A stretch of DNA of 64,000 nucleotides, taken from assembly GCA_934133165.1 (NCBI GenBank), contig CAKPAW010000005.1, positions 66,415 through 130,414 of the forward strand. Reading direction: 5' to 3'. A program made the position numbers and the translations under genes. A model generated the notes under the pieces. The model ran no database searches and was not told the origin of the DNA. It worked only from the letters and a program-made list of their open reading frames with translations. Origin of the DNA: an uncultured Clostridia bacterium. Lineage in GTDB: Bacteria; Bacillota; Clostridia; TANB77; CAG-508. Positions 51,525-58,912 of the stretch are shown here, one piece after another; the first letter of the stretch is position 1; every line of letters begins with the position of its first letter.

Positions 51525-52169
51525 ATGTTAAAAAAGTCATATATTTTTGTAGGAACACTTGTAACGGCAGGAGTAGTTGTTACAACAGCATATAATATAA
51601 TTAATGCTACTTCGAATCAAAAACAAACAATAGAAACAGCACAAATACAACAAATAGATTATTCAAAAGATATAGAAGAACTAAAGGAAAGATTAACAAC
51701 AGCAGAAAATAAAATAACAGGGTTAGAAGAAAAGGTAACATCTTTAGAGGAAGAAAACCAAAATAAAGATGATACAATTTCTAAATTACAGACTAAAATT
51801 AGTTCAATAAATAATACAAGTGTAAAAAATAAAGAAGTAAAAGAATTACAACAAAAATTAGATGATAGCGAGGAAAAAACTGCCGAATTAGAAGAAAACT
51901 TAAAACAAACAAAAGAAAAAATACAGGCAAGAAGTAAAAGGTTAAGTGAAATACAAGGAAGATTAAAAGAAACAGCTAATATACCTCAAAATTATCAGTA
52001 TTTTGAGGGAAAAATAAAGGAATTAAAGAAGAAAGAGCAAACAGAAGAAGTAATTAAAGAAATAGAAAAATTAAAAATTCAATACGATATTGCTAAAGCT
52101 ACAAGTGAAGAGGTTACAGCTTTAAATGAAGAAATGAGGCAATTATTATTTGGAGAAATTGAATTATAA
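51525..52169 (+). CDS. Membrane-anchored coiled-coil protein
   Basis: 214 aa. N-terminal membrane anchor (SYIFVGTLVTAGVVVTTAYN) then almost continuous coiled coil (LKERLTTAENKITGLEEKVT, ELQQKLDDSEEKTAELEEN). Independent unit between tail-tip and fibre genes: own Spo0A-box promoter, AAGGGGG ribosome site, own terminator. Not a virion gene by appearance; probably a lysogen surface protein. Confidence 0.75.
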   Translation: MLKKSYIFVGTLVTAGVVVTTAYNIINATSNQKQTIETAQIQQIDYSKDIEELKERLTTAENKITGLEEKVTSLEEENQNKDDTISKLQTKISSINNTSVKNKEVKELQQKLDDSEEKTAELEENLKQTKEKIQARSKRLSEIQGRLKETANIPQNYQYFEGKIKELKKKEQTEEVIKEIEKLKIQYDIAKATSEEVTALNEEMRQLLFGEIEL

Positions 52170-52175
52170 TATATA

Positions 52176-52207
52176 AAGAAAGAAGGTTATTAAAAGCCTT
52201 CTTTTTA
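52176..52207 (+). terminator. Terminator of the coiled-coil gene
   Basis: AAAGAAGG-TTATTAAAAG-CCTTCTTT followed by T-run. Confidence 0.75.
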
Positions 52208-52228
52208 TTATGCATGAAAGGAGCAGTT

Positions 52229-53557
52229 ATGAAATATAAAATTGTAGTAGACAAGCAAAGCAGAACGAATCCAACTGCAGATAAAAAAGTATATGAAATA
52301 GATGTTGAAGAATTACGTTATAAAGGAGATATACATGATACTTTAACAATTGAAAAAGGTAAAGCATATGTAACTAGAAGATTATCTTTAAGTGAATTAC
52401 AAGTTTTATCTGTTTTAGAAACACCAATAATTGAAGAAATAGGAAATATAAATATTGAACTATTTGAGGGTGATAATTATCTATATTTGCAGGATATGAC
52501 AGGAAATAGATTATATGCAGAATATTTAGTAAAAAATGATTTTACAGAGATATACGTAACTACAAATGAAATGAACTCTGCAATTAATCAAAGTGCAAGT
52601 CAAATAGAATTGAATGTAAATCAAAAATTAACAGAATATGCAACAGATGATAGTTTAGAAGAAGCGGTAACGGAATTAAATTCTACTATAACACAGAAAG
52701 CTAACGAAATTACTAGTTCAGTATCAAGTACTTATGCTACAAAAAATGAATTAACTACAGCTAAAAGTGAAATTAAACAAACTACAGATAATATAACAAG
52801 TACTGTATCAAAAAAAGTAGGAAATGATGAGATTATTTCAAAGATTAATCAATCAGCAGAAGCAGTAAAAATTTTAGCAAATAAGCTTGGATTAACAGCA
52901 AGTAATATTATTGATTTAATCGCAGGAAATACTATAAATTTAACTTCTAAAAATATAGTGATTTCAAGTGATTGCTTTAATGTAAATAAAAAGGGGATAA
53001 TAACATTAAAAGATAGTGAAAGTATAGGTGCTGCATTAATGATTATTTCGAATGATAATTCTCAATTTAATTCGGCAGTACGTTCGTTTGGCGCATCTTT
53101 TGAAGGACCTAATGGCTATGTTGGAATAGATTCAGACTTTGCATATAGTGGAGGTACAATTTTTGTTGCACCGAGTCAAACAGAAGAAAGTAACTATACA
53201 TTAATTCAAAATGGTAAAGTAAATACATTTTCTATATCTCAACGTTCATTGGAAAAAAATAAAAAAAATTTTGAAAGGTTAAAAGAAAGTGCTATAAAAA
53301 TAATTAAAAATATAGATATTTATAAATATAACTTTAAATTTGAAGAAGATACAACTAAAAAGCATATAGGATTTGTTATAGGAGATAACTACAATTACTC
53401 AAAAGAAATAACTTCGAATGAAAATGATGGAGTAGACCTATATTCGTTTGTATCAGTGTGCTGCAAAGCAATACAAGAACAACAAGAACAAATAGAACAA
53501 CAGAATAATTTAATACAATCTCTAGTAGAGAGAATAGAAAAATTAGAAGCTAAATAA
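52229..53557 (+). CDS. Tail fibre with S74-like C-terminal chaperone
   Basis: 442 aa from ATG 52229 (GAAAGGAG). N-terminal attachment domain, helical shaft with repeats (NSAINQSASQIELNVNQKL, SSVSSTYATKNELTTAKSE), beta region, then an S74-like intramolecular chaperone: FSISQRSLEKNKKNFERL, KHIGFVIGDNYN, DLYSFVSVCCKAIQEQQEQI. Autocleavage is expected in this family; the Ser-Lys pair is plausible but not proven here. Confidence 0.82.
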   Translation: MKYKIVVDKQSRTNPTADKKVYEIDVEELRYKGDIHDTLTIEKGKAYVTRRLSLSELQVLSVLETPIIEEIGNINIELFEGDNYLYLQDMTGNRLYAEYLVKNDFTEIYVTTNEMNSAINQSASQIELNVNQKLTEYATDDSLEEAVTELNSTITQKANEITSSVSSTYATKNELTTAKSEIKQTTDNITSTVSKKVGNDEIISKINQSAEAVKILANKLGLTASNIIDLIAGNTINLTSKNIVISSDCFNVNKKGIITLKDSESIGAALMIISNDNSQFNSAVRSFGASFEGPNGYVGIDSDFAYSGGTIFVAPSQTEESNYTLIQNGKVNTFSISQRSLEKNKKNFERLKESAIKIIKNIDIYKYNFKFEEDTTKKHIGFVIGDNYNYSKEITSNENDGVDLYSFVSVCCKAIQEQQEQIEQQNNLIQSLVERIEKLEAK

Positions 53558-53581
53558 AGCTTTATTTTTTTGGAGGAAAAT

Positions 53582-54565
53582 ATGGAAAAGATTAATTTTG
53601 AAGCAGGAACGCAAGTAAGTCCTGCAAAAGTAACAATAGATAACGTAGACCATGAAGTAACACCTGCGGTTTGGGAAGGAAATACTCCATTATCACCATT
53701 TGTTTTAAATAAAATGCAAAGTAATATAGAAAATGCAATATCTGAAAGTGGAGTAATAGTAAGTGCAACAGAACCGACAGGAGCTAATAGAGAAAAAGTG
53801 TGGTTGCAACACAAAAATATTTTATTTCAAAATTCTGATGAATGGCAACAAGGAACAATATCTTCGGCGAGTGGAACAATTGTAGACTCAACAACAAGAA
53901 TAAGAACATCCAATTTTATTGAAGTAGAATCAAATACAGAACATATATTTACTATAAATAATAATAATTTTAAATTTCTAATATTTGAATATACATCAGA
54001 TGAGACATTCATAAAATCGACGGACTGGATAACATCTGCAAAATATAAATATATTACAAGTGAAACAGGTCATAAAATAAAAATAATAATTTCACATACA
54101 GATAATTCAACAATTGAAACAAGTGAAATATCTACAATAAAACTAAATTTATCTAATACACAATCTAAAATCTATGTACTTAATGATAATAATGTATATG
54201 AAGAATTTATACAAAAAGAACAAATAGAAAAAGTAACTCAAAATCTTACATTAAATACAAATTATGCAAACGGTGGAACTGCAAATTATATTAAGAGCAA
54301 TAATACAGTTCAAGCATATATAAGATTAGATTTAAAAGCTGTTAGTAAACCTGCCTCTTACATAAATATCGCGAGTGGATTACTTTTTAAGCCATTAACT
54401 GAACTAAAAATCTATGCTAACTTATTAAGTAATAATGAAGCAATTTTGTCAAATAATATTTTAGTACAAATTAGAGCAGATGGAACTATTTATTTAAAAA
54501 CGACAGCAAGTTATGCTAATAATAGTTTAGTAATGATAACGTTTACTTATATAACAAGAGATTAG
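53582..54565 (+). CDS. Tail fibre / receptor-binding-like protein
   Basis: 327 aa from ATG 53582 (GGAGG). NFEAGTQVSPAKVTIDNVDH, SPFVLNKMQSNIENAI and PTGANREKVWLQHKN are common in Firmicute phage baseplate/fibre proteins; C-terminal beta sandwich (AYIRLDLKAVSKPASYINIA) probably binds the cell surface. Confidence 0.78.
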   Translation: MEKINFEAGTQVSPAKVTIDNVDHEVTPAVWEGNTPLSPFVLNKMQSNIENAISESGVIVSATEPTGANREKVWLQHKNILFQNSDEWQQGTISSASGTIVDSTTRIRTSNFIEVESNTEHIFTINNNNFKFLIFEYTSDETFIKSTDWITSAKYKYITSETGHKIKIIISHTDNSTIETSEISTIKLNLSNTQSKIYVLNDNNVYEEFIQKEQIEKVTQNLTLNTNYANGGTANYIKSNNTVQAYIRLDLKAVSKPASYINIASGLLFKPLTELKIYANLLSNNEAILSNNILVQIRADGTIYLKTTASYANNSLVMITFTYITRD

Positions 54566-54575
54566 AGGTGATAGA

Positions 54576-54902
54576 GTGGAAAAAGAATATATTGAAAGAA
54601 TAGTAGAAACAGAGCAAAGAAGTAAGTCTAATACAAAAAGATTAGACGAACACGATATTAAGTTTAAAGAAATAAATAATAAACTAGAAGATACTCACGA
54701 GCTCACATATGCTATAAAGGAAATAGCAACAGAAGTAAAGCTAATGAGAGAAGACGTAAATAAGCTAGATACTAGAGTTGGAAACATAGAAAAAGAGCCA
54801 GCTCAAGATTATAAAGATACAAAGAAAGCTATAAGAAATCAAATAATATGTACTATAGCAGGTGTAATTATTGGAGGACTTATAGCTTTAATTATGAAAT
54901 AA
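54576..54902 (+). CDS. XhlA-like haemolysin/holin accessory protein
   Basis: 108 aa. G/T-rich ribosome site and GTG start. Coiled coil (SNTKRLDEHDIKFKEINNKL) followed by a C-terminal membrane helix (IICTIAGVIIGGLIALIMK), the XhlA layout. Lysis module. Confidence 0.82.
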   Translation: MEKEYIERIVETEQRSKSNTKRLDEHDIKFKEINNKLEDTHELTYAIKEIATEVKLMREDVNKLDTRVGNIEKEPAQDYKDTKKAIRNQIICTIAGVIIGGLIALIMK

Positions 54903-54919
54903 GAAGGGAGATAAAGAAA

Positions 54920-55093
54920 ATGAAAGAAAAATTAGCAAAACTAATTAATGTAAAAAGTTTAGTTACATTAGTATTAACAATAGTAGTAGCAATACTTACT
55001 TTAAAAGGAAATTTTGATATTAAAGAAATTTACTTAATGATAATTGCTTTTTACTTTGGAACTCAATTAAAAGATAATAAGGAGGAAAAATAG
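54920..55093 (+). CDS. Small holin
   Basis: 57 aa with two hydrophobic segments (LVTLVLTIVVAILTL and EIYLMIIAFYFGTQL) and a charged end. Start at 54920 fits AAGGGAG; the longer reading from 54848 overlaps XhlA and is not used. Position between XhlA and endolysin supports holin. Confidence 0.75.
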   Translation: MKEKLAKLINVKSLVTLVLTIVVAILTLKGNFDIKEIYLMIIAFYFGTQLKDNKEEK

Positions 55094-55588
55094 ATGGAAT
55101 TTAAAAAAGCATATGAAGCATTAAAACAAGGACATAAAATAAAAAGAGAGCATTGGAGAGGTTATTGGGTAAAAGAAAATGGAACAATAACAATGCATTG
55201 CAAAGATGGGAGTATAATACCTTTTTTAGAGACAGAAGATATATTTGTAGATTTAGATAATATAGTAGCAGATAATTGGATTATATGTGATGATATAGAC
55301 GAAGCAAAATTAAATATACAAACATTTACATTTGGAGAAGCAATATCTAATTTAAAAAGAGGTAAAAAAGTACAAAGAAAAGGTTGGAACGGTAAAAATC
55401 AATACATAGAATTAGCAACTAATATAAGCTATAAAAATGCTAATGATGAAATAATAAATGCTGAACATGATGCAATAGGAAATAAAGCAATAGCATTTGT
55501 AGGAACATCAGGTGTTCAATTAGGTTGGTTGGCAAGCCAAGCTGATATGTTAGCTGAAGATTGGAAAGTTGTTAAGGAGGATAAATAA
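55094..55588 (+). CDS. Tandem DUF2829 protein, Tad2-like
   Basis: 164 aa with two DUF2829-like units: residues 1-68 (FKKAYEALKQGHKIKREHW...VADNWIICD) and 76-164 (FGEAISNLKRGKKVQRKGW...LAEDWKVVKE). The second unit is the canonical one. DUF2829 is the family of Tad2, which inhibits Thoeris defence by sequestering its cyclic ADP-ribose signal. Whether this protein binds that signal cannot be seen. Located within the lysis cassette. Confidence 0.82.
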   Translation: MEFKKAYEALKQGHKIKREHWRGYWVKENGTITMHCKDGSIIPFLETEDIFVDLDNIVADNWIICDDIDEAKLNIQTFTFGEAISNLKRGKKVQRKGWNGKNQYIELATNISYKNANDEIINAEHDAIGNKAIAFVGTSGVQLGWLASQADMLAEDWKVVKEDK

Positions 55589-56344
55589 ATGGAAATAATT
55601 GAAACAAATTTAGAATTTAATAGTAATCATAGTGCAATGAAAGAGGTTGAAGGAATATTACTTCATAATTCAGGAGTATCAGTATTACAAAGTATTGAAG
55701 TAATACATAACTATCACAAAAATAAAGGGTGGGCTGGTATAGGCTATCACTACTATGTAAGAAAAGATGGTTCTATATATAGAGGTAGACCAGAAAATAT
55801 GGCAGGAGCTCATTGCCCAGGTGTAAATAGTACAAGTATAGGAATTTGCGCAGAAGGTAATTTCAATGAAGAAACTATGTCAGAAGTACAAAAACAAGCT
55901 ATAATTGAATTAGTAAAAGATATTAAGTCAAGATACAATATTAAATGGATAAAAGGCCATAGAGAAATATTAGCAACAAGTTGTCCTGGAACAAATTTCC
56001 CACTAGAAGAAATAAAAAATGCAGTTGAAAATATTGAAGATGAAGAAAAACCACAAACAACAAAATCAATAATAGATTTAGCAAATGAAGTAATAGCTGG
56101 AAAATATGGTGTAGGAGAAGCAAGAAAACAAGCATTAGGTTCACTATATGATGAAGTCCAAGCAAAGGTAAATGAAATTTTGCTAGGAAAGACAGAAGCT
56201 TCAAATAGAAAATCAAACGAAGAAATAGCAGATGAAGTAATCGCAGGAAAATGGGGAAACAACCCATCAAGAAAAGAAAAATTAATTGCAGAAGGTTACG
56301 ATTACAATGCTATTCAAAGTATAGTAAATAGAAAATTAAAATAA
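55589..56344 (+). CDS. Endolysin: N-acetylmuramoyl-L-alanine amidase with CW_7 repeats
   Basis: 251 aa. Residues 1-150: amidase_2/PGRP domain with zinc ligands His in LLHNSG, His in KGHREILATSCPG and Cys near it. Two C-terminal CW_7 (Cpl-7) wall-binding repeats: IIDLANEVIAGKYGVG and EIADEVIAGKWGNNPSRKEK. Cleaves peptidoglycan during lysis. Confidence 0.95.
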   Translation: MEIIETNLEFNSNHSAMKEVEGILLHNSGVSVLQSIEVIHNYHKNKGWAGIGYHYYVRKDGSIYRGRPENMAGAHCPGVNSTSIGICAEGNFNEETMSEVQKQAIIELVKDIKSRYNIKWIKGHREILATSCPGTNFPLEEIKNAVENIEDEEKPQTTKSIIDLANEVIAGKYGVGEARKQALGSLYDEVQAKVNEILLGKTEASNRKSNEEIADEVIAGKWGNNPSRKEKLIAEGYDYNAIQSIVNRKLK

Positions 56345-56345
56345 T

Positions 56346-56384
56346 AAAAAGGCAGATTTTACTCTGCCTTTATTTCTTTTTTAC
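56346..56384 (+). terminator. Terminator after endolysin
   Basis: AAAGGCAGA-TTTTAC-TCTGCCTTT plus T-run; overlaps the end of the opposing 51-aa gene. Confidence 0.85.
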
Positions 56385-56514
56385 TAGCGATACAATATCC
56401 TTTTTCTGATTTGTACTTATTTCTAAAATTTTCATATTCTTCTTTAGTATGTTTAGAATCATCAAAAAGTTCTTCTACTTCATTAGTGTGAATATTTAAC
56501 GCAGAAAAAATCAT
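56359..56514 (-). CDS. 51-aa minus-strand protein at prophage right end
   Basis: MIFSALNIHTNEVEELFDDS..., ends CIASKKEIKAE. GAGGTG ribosome site; promoter TTGACT (56601-56606), 17 bp, TATTAT (56578-56583) on the minus strand. A short leader ORF (MKYKK) lies in the 5' region. Unknown function; probably expressed in the lysogen. Confidence 0.65.
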   Translation of the reverse strand: MIFSALNIHTNEVEELFDDSKHTKEEYENFRNKYKSEKGYCIASKKEIKAE

Positions 56515-56577
56515 ATTACTTATCACCTCGCTTTCTTTTTATTTTTTATATTTCATCTCAAAATTCTCCTTCTATAG

Positions 56578-56606
56578 ATAATACGTGAAAAATCTCCAAA
56601 AGTCAA
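56578..56606 (-). promoter_or_regulatory. Promoter of the 51-aa gene
   Basis: TTGACT, 17 bp, TATTAT on the minus strand. Confidence 0.6.
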
Positions 56607-56777
56607 TAAAATCAAGTAATATAATTACTCTAATTTAAAATAAAAACGGCTTAAAATTCATTGTAATGCGTTGATTTTTAAGGATTTATAAGTAAAAAAT
56701 TGACTTATTTACATAAATATGGTAAAATAAAAATGTAAATTATATTAAACAAAAAATTGAAAATTTTAAAAAAATTA

Positions 56778-56809
56778 TTGACTTAAATAAATAAATGTAT
56801 TAATATAAT
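56778..56809 (+). promoter_or_regulatory. Promoter of the structured small RNA
   Basis: TTGACT (56778-56783), 17 bp, TAATATAAT (56801-56809). Confidence 0.65.
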
Positions 56810-56811
56810 TA

Positions 56812-56998
56812 CACAGAAAATATAAAATTTAGTATATTTTCTGAAAAAAAGCATACAATATAAAAGGTTATTTAAGGTTAGAAAGTGGCAGCTAACACGC
56901 CAGAGATGGTCTGAAAAGAGATGTAGGGTACGCCGTCCTACTAAATAACCAAGCAATATAGAAGAGATACTAGAAATAGTATCTCTTTTATATCTTTT
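56812..56998 (+). ncRNA. Structured small RNA with pseudoknot and terminator
   Basis: No coding potential. Stem CAGAAAATAT/ATATTTTCTG (56814-56843); closing stem GGTTATTTA (56866-56874) / TAAATAACC (56942-56950); inside it GTTAG (56877) pairs CTAAC (56892) while TGGC (56886) pairs GCCA (56899), which interleave as an H-type pseudoknot; GTAGG / CCTAC (56923, 56937); final terminator GAGATACTA/TAGTATCTC with T-run. Unusually G+C-rich core for this genome. Known class not identified. Confidence 0.7.
56962..56990. terminator. Bidirectional terminator shared by sRNA and PBECR gene
   Basis: AAGAGATACTA-GAAA-TAGTATCTCTT with T-runs on both strands. Confidence 0.88.
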
Positions 56999-57392
56999 TT
57001 ATTTGATTTGATGCAATTCCATTATTTAATTTTACATCACTAATTGGATATATACTTCTTAAAAATAGATCTCCACTTGATTTTAGTCTTACTGCAACTA
57101 GAGTTAAATCATCTAATCTCTTTATGTACTCAATCCCATTATTTTTTTCGTTATAACCTACATATTCAGGACTGCTTATTATTTGTGGTATTAATTCCAT
57201 ACTTTTATAATATGAAAATTCATCTTTAAAATCTGTTTTATGCTTTTCACAATGAGGAATCCTATCAAAGGCAAATTTTATATTACGTGGTTTTTCTTGT
57301 AAATTTAATAAATCAATAATATCTTGACTTAATTCCCCGATTTTTAATATTTGTTTGTCTATTTCCATTCGTTTTATATTTAATCTATCCAT
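56988..57392 (-). CDS. PBECR-like phage nuclease (BECR fold)
   Basis: 134 aa. C-terminal half PEYVGYNEKNNGIEYIKRLD, DLTLVAVRLKSSGDLFLRSIY and PISDVKLNN match the phage-type Barnase-EndoU-ColicinE5/D-RelE nuclease domain (PBECR3-like). N-terminal 50 residues are a helical lead. Expected RNase or tRNase. AGGAAAGAGG ribosome site; TTGTCA-N17-TATATT promoter on the minus strand. Convergent with the structured RNA. Confidence 0.65.
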   Translation of the reverse strand: MDRLNIKRMEIDKQILKIGELSQDIIDLLNLQEKPRNIKFAFDRIPHCEKHKTDFKDEFSYYKSMELIPQIISSPEYVGYNEKNNGIEYIKRLDDLTLVAVRLKSSGDLFLRSIYPISDVKLNNGIASNQIKKI

Positions 57393-57422
57393 TAATTTAA
57401 TTCCTCTTTCCTAATAAAAAAC

Positions 57423-57451
57423 AATATATCATATTTTAATTATATTGACAA
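57423..57451 (-). promoter_or_regulatory. Promoter of the PBECR-like gene
   Basis: Minus strand: TTGTCA (57446-57451), 17 bp, TGA-TATATT (57423-57428). Confidence 0.6.
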
Positions 57452-57485
57452 TATATTTCAAAAATTTTTCCAAGTACTTCCAAAA

Positions 57486-57519
57486 TTCGACAAACAAAAG
57501 TAACATAATATGCTATAAT
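57486..57519 (+). promoter_or_regulatory. Promoter with Spo0A box, TTCGACA-N21-TATAAT
   Basis: TTCGACA (57486-57492), 21 bp, TATAAT (57514-57519) preceded by TGC. Identical layout to 51469-51502 and 2676-2709. Confidence 0.65.
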
Positions 57520-57537
57520 AGTGTTGAGGTGGTAAGT

Positions 57538-57723
57538 ATGAATAATTATGAAAGAAGCATACAAGCTATTAAAGAATATGATAGAAAAATATCTGTAAAA
57601 GAATGGAATAAAATAGCAGTACAATTTAATTATTTATCTGCTAAAACATTAGTAAGATTAAGTGGAAATAAAAACTTTTCAGAGTTAAATGTTGCAATAA
57701 GAAAAAGTAGTTATATAAAATAA
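57538..57723 (+). CDS. 61-aa single EWN-LS module protein
   Basis: Starts MNNYERSIQAIKEYDR; ribosome site GAGGTGG. Contains one copy of a module (KEWNKIAVQFNYLSAKTLVR...NFSEL) that appears twice in the next gene. Probably helical and possibly DNA- or protein-binding. Spo0A-box promoter. Confidence 0.75.
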   Translation: MNNYERSIQAIKEYDRKISVKEWNKIAVQFNYLSAKTLVRLSGNKNFSELNVAIRKSSYIK

Positions 57724-57766
57724 GTTATTTATGCTTGACTAAAATATTTGTCTATACTCTGTACCT

Positions 57767-57821
57767 TTCGACAAATATATACAAAATATTACAAATTTGG
57801 AAAAAATTAACGTGGTAAAAT
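57767..57821 (+). promoter_or_regulatory. Upstream region of the Spo0E-like gene with Spo0A box
   Basis: TTCGACA at 57767-57773; extended -10 TGG-TAAAAT at 57813-57821, 42 bp from the box (twice 21). Confidence 0.5.
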
Positions 57822-57863
57822 CTTATTATTACCTTTATAATTTTTAAGAGGTGGTAATAAAAA

Positions 57864-58421
57864 ATGAACAGACAAGAAACGTCAGTGAAAGAATTAAAGA
57901 AAATGTTAAGCAAAAACAATAATCTAGGTACAGAAGAATGGAATGAGTACGCGCTTAAGAAAGGATTTTTGAGTGCTATCACAATAATAGCTCACGAAAA
58001 TGTATTAAACTGGGAAGAATTAAAGAAGAAACTCAGAAAAAAAGATAAGAAGCTAGATGCAAAAATAGAAAAGGCAAGATACGAATTAAATAAATCTATA
58101 GAAGAAACAGGATTAAACTCAGAAAGAACAAGACAATTAAGTAATAAAATAGATGAATTAATAAACTTATATTATGAGACTAAAGAAGAGACATATACAA
58201 GAAAGCAAAAAGAATATCCATTTGATTGTAAAATGATAGAAAACTATAAAAAGAGTTATATAGAACTAAAAGAATATTGTCTAAAAAATAATACTTTTCC
58301 AACTACAAAAGAGTGGAACGATATAGCAAAGAAAAATAAATATTTAAGTTGCCAAGCAATTGAATATGTTTCTGGATTAACTTGGAATGAAATTAGAGAA
58401 AAAATCTTAAAAGAAATTTAA
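57864..58421 (+). CDS. Spo0E-like aspartyl-phosphate phosphatase flanked by EWN-LS modules
   Basis: 185 aa. Residues 68-106 match the Spo0E family: IEKARYELNKSIEETGLNSE then LSNKIDELINLYYE, keeping the conserved Asp of the SQELD motif (here SNKID). Spo0E proteins dephosphorylate Spo0A~P and block or delay sporulation. Residues 23-55 (TEEWNEYALKKGFLS...NWEEL) and 148-180 (TKEWNDIAKKNKYLS...TWNEI) are two copies of the module in the 57538 gene. Ribosome site GAGGTGG; preceded by a Spo0A box; followed by a terminator at 58464-58495. Confidence 0.78.
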   Translation: MNRQETSVKELKKMLSKNNNLGTEEWNEYALKKGFLSAITIIAHENVLNWEELKKKLRKKDKKLDAKIEKARYELNKSIEETGLNSERTRQLSNKIDELINLYYETKEETYTRKQKEYPFDCKMIENYKKSYIELKEYCLKNNTFPTTKEWNDIAKKNKYLSCQAIEYVSGLTWNEIREKILKEI

Positions 58422-58463
58422 AAAAATTAAAAAAAATTTTAAAAATATTTTTTACTAAAAATA

Positions 58464-58497
58464 GACCGCAGTCATATCAACGATTTGCGGTCATTTT
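58464..58497 (+). terminator. Terminator of the Spo0E-like gene
   Basis: GACCGCA...TGCGGTC followed by ATTTT. Confidence 0.75.
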
Positions 58498-58543
58498 GTC
58501 GAAACCCAGTTTTTTTGACATTAGGAAAATAACACTATATAAT
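58497..58543 (+). promoter_or_regulatory. Perfect promoter with upstream Spo0A box
   Basis: TGTCGAA (58497-58503), then TTGACA (58515-58520), exactly 17 bp, TATAAT (58538-58543). Confidence 0.8.
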
Positions 58544-58661
58544 AAGAAAAAAAGAGATAGCTCAGCTGGAACTGAAACTATCTCAAGAGTGTATATTAAA
58601 AAAGCCAATATACAAATATAATATACACTCTAATTTTGAAAATGTCAATTGGAGGTATATT
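58544..58661 (+). ncRNA. Structured 5' leader of the 46-aa peptide gene
   Basis: Two hairpins: GAGATAG...CTATCTC (with inner CAGCTG region) and AGAGTGTATA...TATACACTCT, then AATTGGAGG ribosome site. About 110 nt of leader, long for a 46-codon ORF. Confidence 0.6.
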
Positions 58662-58802
58662 ATGAATTTAGAAAATAAAGTTATTAATGAAATTTTAGAA
58701 AGATGCAATTGGAAAGAAAAGATAGTGATTAAATTATTTAAAAGATTAATATTTAAAGTGTATAATCATGTAAGAATAGATATAGTTAATAAAATGCTAT
58801 AA
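58662..58802 (+). CDS. 46-aa basic amphipathic peptide, toxin-like
   Basis: MNLENKVINEILERCNWKEK then IVIKLFKRLIFKVYNHVRID, a basic amphipathic helix. Perfect promoter, structured leader and strong GGAGG ribosome site. Layout resembles type I toxin genes; no antisense RNA was identified. Last gene before the right phage end. Confidence 0.65.
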   Translation: MNLENKVINEILERCNWKEKIVIKLFKRLIFKVYNHVRIDIVNKML

Positions 58803-58835
58803 TTTACTATACTATACTAAAATGTATTTGCAAGT

Positions 58836-58856
58836 TGGACAAGTTTTGGACAAGTA
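58836..58856. promoter_or_regulatory. Integrase arm repeat near right end
   Basis: 21-bp exact copy of 18539-18559 (two GGACAAGT units 11 bp apart), 50 bp inside the right core. Confidence 0.65.
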
Positions 58857-58877
58857 GAACAAAAAAAGCCAAAAATA

Positions 58878-58912
58878 AGCGACCTTCAATTCTTTGAATG
58901 TCGCTATTTTGT
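58878..58912 (-). terminator. Phage-supplied terminator of tRNA-Gln
   Basis: AGCGACATTCAA...TTGAAGGTCGCT read on the minus strand followed by TATTTTT. Replaces the chromosomal terminator now stranded at 18330-18372. Confidence 0.75.

Noticed and set aside
54848..55093. Longer start for the holin gene
   Set aside because: The upstream part overlaps XhlA in another frame and lacks a ribosome site; 54920 has one.
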